Below are positions 7,943 through 17,499 of a stretch of 64,000 bases of DNA, piece after piece. Both the position numbers and the translations under genes were made by a program. Source of the DNA: Bacteroidaceae bacterium HV4-6-C5C (GTDB lineage Bacteria; Bacteroidota; Bacteroidia; Bacteroidales; Bacteroidaceae); NCBI GenBank assembly GCA_007896885.1, contig VOIU01000001.1:1-64000 (forward strand). The letters are read 5' to 3'. The stretch's first letter is position 1. Each line of letters opens with the position of its first letter. Below the pieces are notes generated by a model that did no database searches, was not told where the DNA came from, and saw only the letters and a list, made by a program, of their open reading frames with translations.

Positions 7943-9547
7943 TTACCAATTTGGATTCTGAACCAAATTTTTATTCAAATCTCTTTCAGCCTGAGGTATA
8001 GGCCACAAATAATGTTTGTTCGCATTGAACTTTCTATTTTCAACACGTAAATATCCATTATCAGTACCCACCACGTCATTTGTCTTTAGCCCATGGCACC
8101 ATCCATTCATAACTTTATCAGCAATCTTCCAACGTATGATATCTTTATACCGATGACCTTCCATCGCCAATTCCGAACGGCGTTCATTACGTACTATTTC
8201 AATCAACGCATCTTTTGAAAGAGTAGCTGGAAAGTCCAAAGCAGAAGCCAACTTAAATCCTGCCCGCTGACGGATCAATTTTATTGTTGCATTCCAATTC
8301 GTTTGATCTAGCTCTCCTAATTCTGCGTTGGCTTCGGCATTCATCAACAGAATGTCTGCGTATCTGATCAATATTGGATTTAATCCGGAATAGAGCGATG
8401 CCCTGTAAGTATTATCCCAATATTTTTTTAAATAATAGCCAGTAGCCGTACAATCCGAAGTAACACCATATCCATCTTTGCCTTCTCCTTTTTCACAGTT
8501 AATTACCACTTCCGAACCATTTGACAGTATATAGGAATTCCCCGTATACATTACCGTAGCTTTCAAACGTGGATCTCGATTGTCATAAGGGTGATTTTCA
8601 TCAAATGAAGTCCCCGCCTCTTTAATACTCTTGCCATCCAACATAATATAGTTATCTACCAAAGATTGCAAAGGCGAAAGCTGAGAGTATCCACCTAATG
8701 TAGGTGGTAGAAAAGCATACATCATGTGGTGTTCGCGAGTAGTAGGGCGATATTGCACATCTAAGATAACCTCAGGATTATATTCATTTGTTATTTCAAA
8801 TAAACCGGCATAACTCTGAAACAAAGAAAAACCTCCCTCCGACATGATAGATGATGTGATGGCCTTTACTTGTTGCCAATCTCCTTCAAACAAATAAACC
8901 TTAGCTTTAAGAGCCATTCCTGCCCAACGGGTTATGCGTCCTTTATTGTCGGCATCATAAGAAGTTGGCAGATAATTACCGTTAATCACTTCATCCAAAT
9001 CCGATAATATATTAGAAACGACCGTTGCTCTATCTGTTCTACCAATGGATTGACTTTCACTTATTGATAAAACTTTTGTTGAATAAGGCACTGCCCCAAA
9101 CTTTGTGTATAACTCATAATAATGATAGGCACGAATAACCTTTGCTTCACCAATATAACGTTTCTTTAAATCAGGATCTAATTTTGGAACACGATCTATG
9201 TTTTCTAACAATTGATTACATAAGCGAATGCCTGCATAACGGCTATTCCAAACAGATTTCACATAACTATCAGCAGTGGAAAAAGAGCCATTTCCTATGC
9301 TCTGGGTATAATCGTTCGGCTGCTTTGTATAAGCATTGTCCGACATGGCTTCACTGTATAACTGTTCATCCATGCTACCCAAATAAGTATAGCAAGTATT
9401 AAGAGCCTTTACTGCTGCATTAGGATCTTCCGTCCAATAAGTCAAGTCAGTTTCTCTATCATACGGTGTCGTATCAAGTCCGACACATGAAGCATCTGTT
9501 ATTGCTATTAAAGCAAATAGAATCAAATTTTTTATAGTTGTTTTCAT
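7943..9547 (-). CDS. SusD/RagB family outer-membrane glycan-binding lipoprotein
   Basis: About 534 residues from the ATG at 9547 (MKTTIKNLILFALIAI). A longer frame starting at 9628 would overlap susC, so the shorter start, 10 bases after the susC stop, is chosen. The lipobox region TDASC is imperfect, with Asp at -3. Typical SusD blocks are visible: NDYTQSIGNG near the N-terminus, KAKVYLFEGDWQQVKAI (TPR part), IRYADILLMNAEANAELG and IVRNERRSELAMEGHRY near the C-terminus. It forms the lid of the SusC transporter and binds the mannan oligosaccharide. Confidence 0.92.
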   Translation of the reverse strand: MKTTIKNLILFALIAITDASCVGLDTTPYDRETDLTYWTEDPNAAVKALNTCYTYLGSMDEQLYSEAMSDNAYTKQPNDYTQSIGNGSFSTADSYVKSVWNSRYAGIRLCNQLLENIDRVPKLDPDLKKRYIGEAKVIRAYHYYELYTKFGAVPYSTKVLSISESQSIGRTDRATVVSNILSDLDEVINGNYLPTSYDADNKGRITRWAGMALKAKVYLFEGDWQQVKAITSSIMSEGGFSLFQSYAGLFEITNEYNPEVILDVQYRPTTREHHMMYAFLPPTLGGYSQLSPLQSLVDNYIMLDGKSIKEAGTSFDENHPYDNRDPRLKATVMYTGNSYILSNGSEVVINCEKGEGKDGYGVTSDCTATGYYLKKYWDNTYRASLYSGLNPILIRYADILLMNAEANAELGELDQTNWNATIKLIRQRAGFKLASALDFPATLSKDALIEIVRNERRSELAMEGHRYKDIIRWKIADKVMNGWCHGLKTNDVVGTDNGYLRVENRKFNANKHYLWPIPQAERDLNKNLVQNPNW

Positions 9548-9557
9548 CACAATATGA

Positions 9558-12500
9558 TTAAAATTTAACATTAAGTCCGACTGAATAGACTCTCGCAACA
9601 GGATAAGCGCGTCCACTACCATCTCCATTATATTCAGGATCCCATCCGCCCTTCATTTTCGATAGAGTCAAAGCATTTTGCACACTCGCAAAAACCCTCA
9701 AAGTCCTTATATTGAATTTCTGTATCCATTTTTGTGGAAGTGTATAACCCAGTTGGGCATTTTTCAGACGTAAATACTTCGAATCTTGAATCCAGAAATC
9801 TGATTTAGCTGCATTATTAGCCGACTCAGCTCCCATTGTCAGACGGGGGTAAGAAGCGTCAGGGTTATTAGGTGTCCAACGATCGACATGAAAGTCCATT
9901 ACCGGCCCCTCATTATTGTTATGAAAAGCCTCAACAGATTCTCCACGCATCCATTTATCACGTTTGCCTACTCCTTGCCACATCATTGAGAAATCGAATC
10001 CTTTGTATTCAAGCCCATAAGTAAATCCAAATGTATATCTCGGAAAATCATTACCTACGACAAAACGGTCATCATCCGGTTTTATCACACCATCACCATT
10101 TTTATCTAAATAACGAATATCACCAGGTTTTGGAGTAATACCATCCAAATGTGGCCCCTTTGCACATTCTTGTTCATTTTGAAAAAAGCCATCTGCACGA
10201 TACGCGTAATAAGAATAAAGAGGGTAACCTTCTTTTATAATGGTTTGTACATCAGAGCCACCGATAATTTCGGTACCATGAGTGTCTTTTACTTCATTAA
10301 AACTATCGGAAATATTACCAGAGAAGTGATGAGCGACTTGACCCGTTTTGAAATGGTAGTTTAATGAAAACTCCCAGCCTCTTGTTTCCACTTCACCGGC
10401 ATTTTGCACAGGAGCACCATTACCAAATAATCCGGGGACAGGTAAGTTCACCAAAATATCTTTTGTACGGTTATTATAGCAATCGAATACAAGATTCAGA
10501 TCATTATTTAATAAGCCTAATTCAAAACCTATATTTGCCATCCGGGTTGTTTCCCATTTCAGATTGGGATTTGCAGAAGCAAATGTTGCTGTCTCAGCCA
10601 ACTTATCTCCAAAACTAATACCATTTGTAACAGAAACCGTTTGCATATATTGGTATGCACCAATACGATTATTACCGACTAATCCCCAAGAACCTCTTAT
10701 TTTCAAAGAGGGAATGTATGGCTTTATAGCATTCCAGAAATTCTCTTCTGAAACACGCCAACCCGCAGAAAAAGAGGGGAAAATCCCGGAACGATTGCCT
10801 TTAGCAAAATAGGAAGAATAGTCATTTCGAACATTAAATTCTAATAAATATTTCTCATCATAGTTATAATTAGCGCGGGCAAACCCTGAATAAATAGACC
10901 AATCACCCGCAGAACCATTATTACTTACGTCATTTCCACTAAGGGTACCAACAAAAATATCGTATTTACCATCCGCAGTAATACGGCTGGTGGAAAAAAG
11001 CTTATCAGAAAAACCCTCGTAAGCGTATCCCAATAGCCCACCAATAGAATGTTTGCCTATTTTTGTATTATACGTAACCATTAAATTACTCGTGATGTTT
11101 TTTGAACGATAAAATTGTTCTGTCAATTTATTTTCAGCATCTCCGGTACCTTCGAGAGCCTTGCGATTTTCATGCAAATTATTATTCCAAATACGCCCAC
11201 CTGCGGAACCTATAAGTTTCAGCCCTTTATATACTTCCCATTCCGCTTGTAAAGTTCCCAATAATTCGTCATTAACGTTTTGGCGATATCCGCCTTTTTC
11301 CAATCGCTGCAATCCGTTCGAGTTACTTCCCGAAGGATAATTGTAACTGCCATCTTCATTTTTAATCGGATAAATAGGAGGCATACGATTAGCCTGCTCA
11401 ATAATCCAATCTGTCCAATATGCATGTTCCTTAATATCATTACGTGCAAATTGAGACGTCATATTCAATATGAAATTTTTTGTCACTTTATGGCTCACAT
11501 TTAAACGCCCATTATAACGGTTATAGCCATAACCAGGCCCCTTAAACATGCTATTCTGATCGAGATAACCTAAAGAGGCCATATAAGAAAGTTGATCGTT
11601 TCCCCCGGTCATAGAAATGCTATGGGAACTTTGAGGAGAATTACTTTTATATAATTCCTTCACCCAGTTCACATTCGGCCCACCATTTTTATAATAGGCT
11701 ATTTGCTCAGGAGTAAATTTGGTTGCTCTTCCTGAATTTACTGCTGCTTCATTATACAGTTCGGCATACACCCATGAATCGGCTATTTTAGGCAGTGAAG
11801 TCGGTTGTTGAACTCCATACATAAAATCATAAGATATTTCGACCTTACCAGATTTTCCTTTTTTGGTAGTAACCAACACTACGCCGTTTGAAGCACGGGA
11901 GCCATAAATTGCAGTAGAAGAAGCATCTTTCAATATAGAAATTTGTTCTATATCCGCAGGATTTAAGTTTGCAAGAGAACCCTCAATTCCATCAATTATG
12001 ACTAAAGGATCATTGTTATTCATGGTGTTTAAACCACGAATATTAATAGCAGGTGAGCTACCTGGCGTGGAAGTTCCTTGTTGAATTATCAGACCGGAAG
12101 TTGTTCCTTGCATAGCTTCCAATACATTTGATATAGGCTTTCCAGCCAGCTCATCAGTTGAGATTGAAGAAACTGCTCCTGTTAAATTGATCTTCTTTTG
12201 AATGCCATAACCAACAACTACTACATCCTGTAGAGCTACAACATCGGGATGTAGTGCAATATTAATAGAGGCCCGTCCATTCACCGGAACCTCTTGTGTT
12301 TCATAGCCTATAAAAGATACTATCAGAGTGGATTTGGGAGCAACGTCCAATGCAAAATCACCTTCGAGATCGCTAGTGGTTCCCACTGTAAGGCCCTTTA
12401 TCAAAATGGTTGCCCCTATTACTGGTTCTCCTTCTGCGGTAATTTTTCCTTTTACAGTGATCTTGTTTGACTGTGCATACAACTGGGTACTAACAGTGAC

Positions 12501-12605
12501 ATTAAAACATACAATCAAAAAGATCATTAATAATCGCCAAAATGTGAGTGTTTTTCCAACAACTAGATGGACTAGCTGTTCATTTAATGGATTAGATTGT
12601 TTCAT
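9558..12605 (-). CDS. SusC/RagA family TonB-linked outer-membrane transporter
   Basis: 1015 residues: a leader to about residue 45 (STQLYAQSN), a carboxypeptidase-like domain (KGKITAEGEPVIGATILIKG), a TonB-box-like DVVVVGYG, a plug with INIRGLNTMNNNDPLVIIDG and LKDASSTAIYGSRASNGVV, and a beta-barrel ending in VGLNVKF. There is no extra STN domain, so it should not signal to an anti-sigma factor, in agreement with control by the nearby GntR protein. It forms the pedal-bin transporter with the SusD protein encoded next. Confidence 0.95.
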   Translation of the reverse strand: MKQSNPLNEQLVHLVVGKTLTFWRLLMIFLIVCFNVTVSTQLYAQSNKITVKGKITAEGEPVIGATILIKGLTVGTTSDLEGDFALDVAPKSTLIVSFIGYETQEVPVNGRASINIALHPDVVALQDVVVVGYGIQKKINLTGAVSSISTDELAGKPISNVLEAMQGTTSGLIIQQGTSTPGSSPAINIRGLNTMNNNDPLVIIDGIEGSLANLNPADIEQISILKDASSTAIYGSRASNGVVLVTTKKGKSGKVEISYDFMYGVQQPTSLPKIADSWVYAELYNEAAVNSGRATKFTPEQIAYYKNGGPNVNWVKELYKSNSPQSSHSISMTGGNDQLSYMASLGYLDQNSMFKGPGYGYNRYNGRLNVSHKVTKNFILNMTSQFARNDIKEHAYWTDWIIEQANRMPPIYPIKNEDGSYNYPSGSNSNGLQRLEKGGYRQNVNDELLGTLQAEWEVYKGLKLIGSAGGRIWNNNLHENRKALEGTGDAENKLTEQFYRSKNITSNLMVTYNTKIGKHSIGGLLGYAYEGFSDKLFSTSRITADGKYDIFVGTLSGNDVSNNGSAGDWSIYSGFARANYNYDEKYLLEFNVRNDYSSYFAKGNRSGIFPSFSAGWRVSEENFWNAIKPYIPSLKIRGSWGLVGNNRIGAYQYMQTVSVTNGISFGDKLAETATFASANPNLKWETTRMANIGFELGLLNNDLNLVFDCYNNRTKDILVNLPVPGLFGNGAPVQNAGEVETRGWEFSLNYHFKTGQVAHHFSGNISDSFNEVKDTHGTEIIGGSDVQTIIKEGYPLYSYYAYRADGFFQNEQECAKGPHLDGITPKPGDIRYLDKNGDGVIKPDDDRFVVGNDFPRYTFGFTYGLEYKGFDFSMMWQGVGKRDKWMRGESVEAFHNNNEGPVMDFHVDRWTPNNPDASYPRLTMGAESANNAAKSDFWIQDSKYLRLKNAQLGYTLPQKWIQKFNIRTLRVFASVQNALTLSKMKGGWDPEYNGDGSGRAYPVARVYSVGLNVKF

Positions 12606-12642
12606 AACATTTTAAATTGATTTTAGATTATCTGATTTATCT

Positions 12643-13740
12643 CTATTCATCCAAGTGTGATAGAGCAAAAGCATAAGCTCCTAAGGCAATAGCGTTACTC
12701 GCTCCTAAGGAAGAGACTGTAATGCCAACTTTCTTTTGGCAAGAATATCTGACTAACTCTTTAGAAAACGGAATCTCAACCGTATTATTCTTTTCCTGCA
12801 AGAACTTCTCCAATTCGTTAACATCAGTCAAGTTATACACCTCCATTTGCAAAGAAGGGAAAGAATCTCCTGTAAATGTTCCAATATGGCGATTCATCTC
12901 ATTCAGAATGCCAGGAAGTATATATTTAGCTGCTCCTGAAAGTCCTCCCCCTATTACAATAATGCCGTCCACTATATTCAAAGCGCGAATAATTGCATCT
13001 CCAGCCATTTCGCCCAATTCACGAAAGCTCTCGACTGCCGCTTGCCGATTGCCCATTCTAAGACCTTCTGCTATATCAAAAATATCTTTTGGGGTCAAGG
13101 ACAGTTTTTTTTCATGACTCAGTTCTCCATATACTCTTCTAATAGCACGAATACTCACACTTTCTTCGGTTATCATATCAGGATATTTCTTATTTCTCAT
13201 AATCCAGACATCACCACCACATCCATTATCACCGCTAAGCAAATAGTTATTTATCACCACGCCTGCACCAAAACCTGTACCGAAAGTTACTCCAAGCAGA
13301 TTTCTGTATATCTTGTTACTACCGTGTTTTTTAAGTAAACGGTTAATTTCAGGTAGCGTACCAGCAAGTGCCTCACCATAAGCAAATAAATTACCATCAT
13401 TATTAATAAATACAGGAATTTGAAAATGTTTTTTTAGATATGGTCCCAATGCCACCCCCCCCTTAAAAGCGGGAAAGTTAGGTAAGTCTCCAATAACTCC
13501 GTGCTCATAATCTGCCGGTCCAGGAAAAGCAAAACTAATAGCAACAGGTAACTTCGGCAAATGTTTCTTTACTTCTTCAAATCCCTCAACCAAAACAGAT
13601 AGGCAATGATTCAAATCGTCAACTACCGCCGGCCGATTTATTGGTTTTATTATTTCACAATAACCCTGGATAGCCGAAAAAACGAAGTTAGTTCCTCCGG
13701 CATCAAGGGTCATCACTATCCTCTCATCATGTTCATACAT
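12643..13740 (-). CDS. ROK family sugar kinase (probable hexokinase/mannokinase)
   Basis: 365 residues with the actin-like ATPase signature TLDAGGTNFVFSAI, the glycine-rich LLGVTFGTGFGAGVV and the sugar-binding/catalytic block FINNDGNLFAYGEAL (catalytic Asp in NDGN). The usual ROK zinc motif (GH-x9-CxCG-x2-GC) is not visible; after SGDNGCGGDVW the sequence goes straight to KYPDMITEESVS. It lies between the PMI-like gene and susC, so it probably phosphorylates free mannose to mannose 6-phosphate. The substrate is inferred from context; other hexoses are possible. Confidence 0.78.
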   Translation of the reverse strand: MYEHDERIVMTLDAGGTNFVFSAIQGYCEIIKPINRPAVVDDLNHCLSVLVEGFEEVKKHLPKLPVAISFAFPGPADYEHGVIGDLPNFPAFKGGVALGPYLKKHFQIPVFINNDGNLFAYGEALAGTLPEINRLLKKHGSNKIYRNLLGVTFGTGFGAGVVINNYLLSGDNGCGGDVWIMRNKKYPDMITEESVSIRAIRRVYGELSHEKKLSLTPKDIFDIAEGLRMGNRQAAVESFRELGEMAGDAIIRALNIVDGIIVIGGGLSGAAKYILPGILNEMNRHIGTFTGDSFPSLQMEVYNLTDVNELEKFLQEKNNTVEIPFSKELVRYSCQKKVGITVSSLGASNAIALGAYAFALSHLDE

Positions 13741-13776
13741 ACTCTTTGTGCATTAGATTACGAATTTTAATTCTGA

Positions 13777-15507
13777 CTAAAAGCGAACGAATGCTTTAAT
13801 TGTTACGCATTCCTTTCCAGCTGATTTTCCATAAGGAGTAATAGAATATTCTTTTATATGCGCAGGAACAATAAACGTTTCGGCATAGTGCACCACAAAA
13901 GGTTCAAAAGCTTCTGTCCTACTTTCAACAATAACTTCCTCACCTTCCAATAGATTAAAAACGTTCACGCTATTATTGGCGTTATGGAGTACTGACGAAG
14001 AAAAACGATGCCGCCGGGTCTCTATAAACTCATTAGGATGTAATCCTGTACGTTCTTCAACCCATCCCTCTCCTGAAGCTAAACATTCAAAATGATTACG
14101 AAGATTTTCATTTACATATTTTGTATCACGGCTCCAGTCAATTACATCTTTTCCACGCTCCACATTTATAGGACGAGGTTTTCCGTCCAAACCTAAACGC
14201 TGCCAGTCCCATAGTTTAAAAGTGAATAGATTTGGCGTAGAGCTGATTTCAAGAACCATACTATTCGATCCCGAGCAATGAATCGTTCCACCGGGGATAA
14301 GATAATGATCGTGCTTTTTGGCTGCAATCTTATTGACATACCTTTCTACGTCAAAAATTAATTCACCCTTTTGCGCCTTACGCAAATCATCTATCATCAC
14401 CTCTTTATCTACTCCTTCCTTAAGCCCTATATAAACAACCGCATCTTCGGCTGCATCAAGCAAATAATAGCTTTCATCTTGGGTATAATACATTCCGAAA
14501 TTTTCTCGAATAAACTGAGTCGTCGGGTGGACTTGCAAGCTAAGATTGCCTCCTCCCATTGTATCTAAAAAATCAAACCGTATCGGAAAGTCTTTACCAA
14601 AGCGGGCCTCAACAGGTTCACCCAGCAACTCTTTACTTTTTAGCAAGACTAGATTGACTGATGGTAGTTCAAAACGAACACCATTCACTTCGAAATAAAG
14701 GCTGTTTTCTTCAGGTACACAATCAAAGCACCAGCCATAGTTTGAGCAACTACGATCCAAGTCACATACCTCTTTCATCCATTGACCACCCCATGGAGCC
14801 GGATCAAAAAAAGGAACCACCCTAAATGGTTTCTTGACAGTCTCCTCTACCCCTTTAAAAAAAGTATCCTTATCAATCATCTTAGGTGATCCGGCAACAT
14901 GGGTGTCAATCCAAAATGTTATCCTATCAAACAAGCTCTCCTTGTATTTATCACATATTCTCCAATCATTAAAATAGCCTCTTTTGTATTGTAAAGAGAC
15001 AGCTTCGTCCCTATTATCAACCCCCAAAGCTTTCACTTCATGACGACGAAAGCGTTGTTGAATTTCCCAACGAGCCATATCCAAATAAACAATAATCGCA
15101 TCATTAGGAACAACCATTGAAGAACCTGTACCTACCACTACTATATGCTCATCTGTTTCACAAACTTCTTTTCGTGCCTGCATTAGCTTCTCCGTATCGA
15201 AATAATCTTCCAACTCCAAGTTTGTAATAAAACCAAATAGCGCATCGCTGGTCATGAAACGATATGTCATATTCAAAATTTCCTGCTCGGACTTCATTAA
15301 ATCACGTGTGTTAATAACTCTTCCTATTGATGCATTTGACAAAATATCCAACACCTCTTCCTCATACACACCTGTATACAAATCCAATGCAATAACTCTT
15401 TTAGAATCAATTTCCTCTTTCAATCTAGAAATGATAGTGTCCCAACTTTGTATAAGCATTCCATTTAGCTTTGTCGAAGGAAACTTATCATAATTTGCCT
15501 TTCTCAT
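13777..15507 (-). CDS. class I mannose-6-phosphate isomerase with N-terminal kinase-like extension
   Basis: 576 residues. The C-terminal part (from about residue 230, FFDPAPWGGQWM) is a class I phosphomannose isomerase. All four metal ligands can be read: Gln and His in LSLQVHP (about 325), Glu in DESYYLLDA (about 344) and His in GGTIHCSGS (about 409). The first 215 residues resemble a uridine-kinase-like alpha/beta domain, but no P-loop GxxxxGK[ST] is visible, so it is probably not a working kinase. First gene of the mannan operon; it would convert mannose 6-phosphate to fructose 6-phosphate. Confidence 0.8.
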   Translation of the reverse strand: MRKANYDKFPSTKLNGMLIQSWDTIISRLKEEIDSKRVIALDLYTGVYEEEVLDILSNASIGRVINTRDLMKSEQEILNMTYRFMTSDALFGFITNLELEDYFDTEKLMQARKEVCETDEHIVVVGTGSSMVVPNDAIIVYLDMARWEIQQRFRRHEVKALGVDNRDEAVSLQYKRGYFNDWRICDKYKESLFDRITFWIDTHVAGSPKMIDKDTFFKGVEETVKKPFRVVPFFDPAPWGGQWMKEVCDLDRSCSNYGWCFDCVPEENSLYFEVNGVRFELPSVNLVLLKSKELLGEPVEARFGKDFPIRFDFLDTMGGGNLSLQVHPTTQFIRENFGMYYTQDESYYLLDAAEDAVVYIGLKEGVDKEVMIDDLRKAQKGELIFDVERYVNKIAAKKHDHYLIPGGTIHCSGSNSMVLEISSTPNLFTFKLWDWQRLGLDGKPRPINVERGKDVIDWSRDTKYVNENLRNHFECLASGEGWVEERTGLHPNEFIETRRHRFSSSVLHNANNSVNVFNLLEGEEVIVESRTEAFEPFVVHYAETFIVPAHIKEYSITPYGKSAGKECVTIKAFVRF

Positions 15508-15534
15508 ATATGTTTATTAAAAATTTTATATATG

Positions 15535-15563
15535 TTCATACATATGAATATTTGTGCAAATAT
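15535..15563. promoter_or_regulatory. candidate GntR operator palindromes
   Basis: Two adjacent perfect inverted repeats: TTCATA-CA-TATGAA (15535-15548) and ATATTTG-TG-CAAATAT (15548-15563). They lie across and just downstream of the operon -7 box, the right place for a GntR-type repressor. The 12-mer TATGTTCATACA (15531-15542) occurs again, inverted, at 16380-16391 right after the gntR stop codon. Confidence 0.5.
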
Positions 15564-15586
15564 ATAATATAATATTTTTAGATCAA
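15557..15586 (-). promoter_or_regulatory. promoter of the mannan PUL operon
   Basis: On the minus strand TATATTTG (15564-15557) matches the Bacteroidota -7 box TAnnTTTG, with TTG (15586-15584) 19 bases upstream. It lies about 50 bases before the PMI-like ATG at 15507. The palindrome ATATTTG-TG-CAAATAT (15548-15563) overlaps the -7 box, suggesting repression. Confidence 0.65.
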
Positions 15587-15592
15587 CAAAAC

Positions 15593-15623
15593 TTGATTAT
15601 TTTTTTTAAAAAACTTATATTTG
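15593..15623 (+). promoter_or_regulatory. promoter of the GntR regulator gene
   Basis: TTG (15593-15595), a 20-base spacer and TATATTTG (15616-15623) fit the Bacteroidota promoter, 25 bases before the GntR ATG. Its -33 region lies only a few bases from that of the divergent operon promoter. Confidence 0.65.
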
Positions 15624-15648
15624 CGGAAAATGAACTAAACAGTACATA

Positions 15649-16377
15649 ATGGAAATCGATCATAATAGCGGTAAACCACTTCACGCACAAGCAGAAGAGA
15701 TTCTACGAGGATTAATTGAATCTAAAGAATATAAAGATGGGAAGCTCCTTCCAAATGAGGTTAATTTGTCTGCACAATTAAATATATCAAGGAACACATT
15801 AAGGCAAGCGATTAACCGATTAGTTTTTGAAGGACTTTTAGTTCGCAAAAAAGGCTTCGGAACAAAAGTTGTAAAAAAAGGTATTGTAGGTGGAGTCAAG
15901 AATTGGCTAAGTTTCTCTCAGGAAATGAAGATGCTAGGTATTGAAGTCCGTAATTTCGAATTACATATAAGCCTTAAAAGGCCCTCTGAAGAGATTGGCA
16001 GATTCTTTGAAGTGACCTCTATAGAGAGTATAAGGTGCGTTGTACTAGAAAGAGTCAGAGGCAATAAAGATTTTCCATTTGTGTATTTCATATCATATTT
16101 TAACCCTATTATACCTTTAACAGGAGAGGAAGATTTTACTCGCCCACTATATGAACTTCTTGATAACCAATATAATATTATAGTAAAAACGAGTAAGGAA
16201 GAAATCTCTGCAAGACTTGCCGGAGAGTATATAGCTGAAAAGCTGGAAATAAAATCAAGTGATCCTATATTAATAAGAAAGAGATTTGTATACGACATCA
16301 ATGGCATGCCTATAGAGTATAATATAGGATATTACCGTGCAGATAGTTTTACTTATACCATTGAGGCCGAAAGATAG
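15649..16377 (+). CDS. GntR/UTRA family transcriptional regulator of the mannan operon
   Basis: 242 residues. The N-terminal winged helix-turn-helix (about 1-70) has LPNEVNLSAQLNISRNTLRQ and the wing RKKGFGTKVV. The C-terminal UTRA ligand domain (about 90-240) has EEISARLAGEYIAEKLEI and a terminal IEYNIGYYRADSF. UTRA domains usually bind sugar phosphates or other small metabolites; mannose 6-phosphate would be a logical effector here, but this is inference. Divergent from the operon, with palindromes in the shared intergenic region. Its presence in place of a hybrid two-component or ECF-sigma system is notable for a glycan PUL. Confidence 0.88.
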   Translation: MEIDHNSGKPLHAQAEEILRGLIESKEYKDGKLLPNEVNLSAQLNISRNTLRQAINRLVFEGLLVRKKGFGTKVVKKGIVGGVKNWLSFSQEMKMLGIEVRNFELHISLKRPSEEIGRFFEVTSIESIRCVVLERVRGNKDFPFVYFISYFNPIIPLTGEEDFTRPLYELLDNQYNIIVKTSKEEISARLAGEYIAEKLEIKSSDPILIRKRFVYDINGMPIEYNIGYYRADSFTYTIEAER

Positions 16378-16379
16378 AA

Positions 16380-16391
16380 TGTATGAACATA
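16380..16391. repeat. inverted 12-bp copy of the GntR-region motif
   Basis: TGTATGAACATA here is the exact reverse complement of 15531-15542. It lies three bases after the gntR stop. It could be a second operator or chance; the rest of 16378-16567 shows nothing recognisable. Confidence 0.35.
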
Positions 16392-16567
16392 AACACAGTA
16401 TAAAAGTACATTTATTAGTCTAGCCTTAATCGTATTGGGATGACAGATTAGAAGGAAAGGTGCATGAAATTTATGTCAAACTTAACAATTCTTTCAACTA
16501 ATATTCCAAATTAATGCAATCATTATCTAATCAAATTCATAATCAGCGGAAAGACACAAATCTCTTT

Positions 16568-17317
16568 TTATTTTTTGAGTATTCTTTGCAAGTAGGCTAG
16601 ATCTAATAAATTGACTGTTTGAAAACAACCTTTATAAAATACTCCCCAATTATTGAAAACACAAGGTAACTCCTTTGCTTTTTCCAATGTATCCACTTGA
16701 ATTAGAGAAAGTGGGACATCGTTTAGTTCGCAATATTGCTTAATTATCTCAATATTTTGCGAAATATAAGGGCATTGCATATCATAATAAATTGTTAGCT
16801 CCTTGCTTTCAATCTCTTCTTTTTTCACGTTTTCTGCAAACTTTGGGATTGTTTCATCAAAAGAGAGTGTCAGTAGGTCGTAGCCATTATTGGTAGTATC
16901 GACAATTTCAAAACCAAACTTCTTCGCAAATGATTGACTGGACAACCAAGACTTTTGCTTATTTGCTCCGAGCATACAAATACCGGATTTTCCTTTTTCC
17001 TTGGCATCAGTCAAACAGTATTCCATCAACGACTTTGCATATCCTTTTCCTTTGTAACTACCCGAAACCCATAAGCAGTATATATAATAATAGTTATTAC
17101 CAATTATAGGAACCCAAGCTGTTTCAAGAGGGGCATACTCTATAAATACCGGAGCCTGCACATTCAACTTTCTAAAGACATGCCCTTCATTTAATCTACA
17201 GGAAAGCCATTTCCGCTTTGCTTCAACACCTTGATGAAGCTTTTTGCTGCGGATAATGCAGCATAAATGTTCATTACCTAGATTCTCTGTCGTCAAGTTT
17301 ATAAAATCAATATTCAT
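16568..17317 (-). CDS. GNAT N-acetyltransferase with C-terminal YoaP-like domain
   Basis: 249 residues. The N-terminal GNAT domain (about 1-150) has the acetyl-CoA loop VSGSYKGKGYAKSLMEYC. The C-terminal 80 residues have a thioredoxin-like start ELTIYYDMQCPYISQNI and fit the YoaP-type extension of some GNATs. The Cys of QCPYIS is in the position of a redox Cys but lacks a second Cys, so thiol-disulfide exchange is doubtful. The substrate is unknown. It is a single gene with its own upstream region (17318 on), unrelated to the PUL. Confidence 0.8.
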   Translation of the reverse strand: MNIDFINLTTENLGNEHLCCIIRSKKLHQGVEAKRKWLSCRLNEGHVFRKLNVQAPVFIEYAPLETAWVPIIGNNYYYIYCLWVSGSYKGKGYAKSLMEYCLTDAKEKGKSGICMLGANKQKSWLSSQSFAKKFGFEIVDTTNNGYDLLTLSFDETIPKFAENVKKEEIESKELTIYYDMQCPYISQNIEIIKQYCELNDVPLSLIQVDTLEKAKELPCVFNNWGVFYKGCFQTVNLLDLAYLQRILKK

Positions 17318-17499
17318 ACGTAACCTTTCTTCCGATTAAAGATATTTATCATTGTAATAGATCATGATATACAAATATATTGATTTTAGTTGAGTTATCT
17401 ATACACGAAAACCGATATATTGGCACTTGAATTTATTTTAGCTTAATCCAAATAAAAGGAATATTCGACAGAGTAGCGATGTAAATGGCTTCTTCTTTC

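Noticed and set aside
9558-9628. Longer SusD start at 9628
   Set aside because: It would overlap the susC 3' end by about 70 bases and lacks a signal peptide at its start. ATG 9547 gives one directly.
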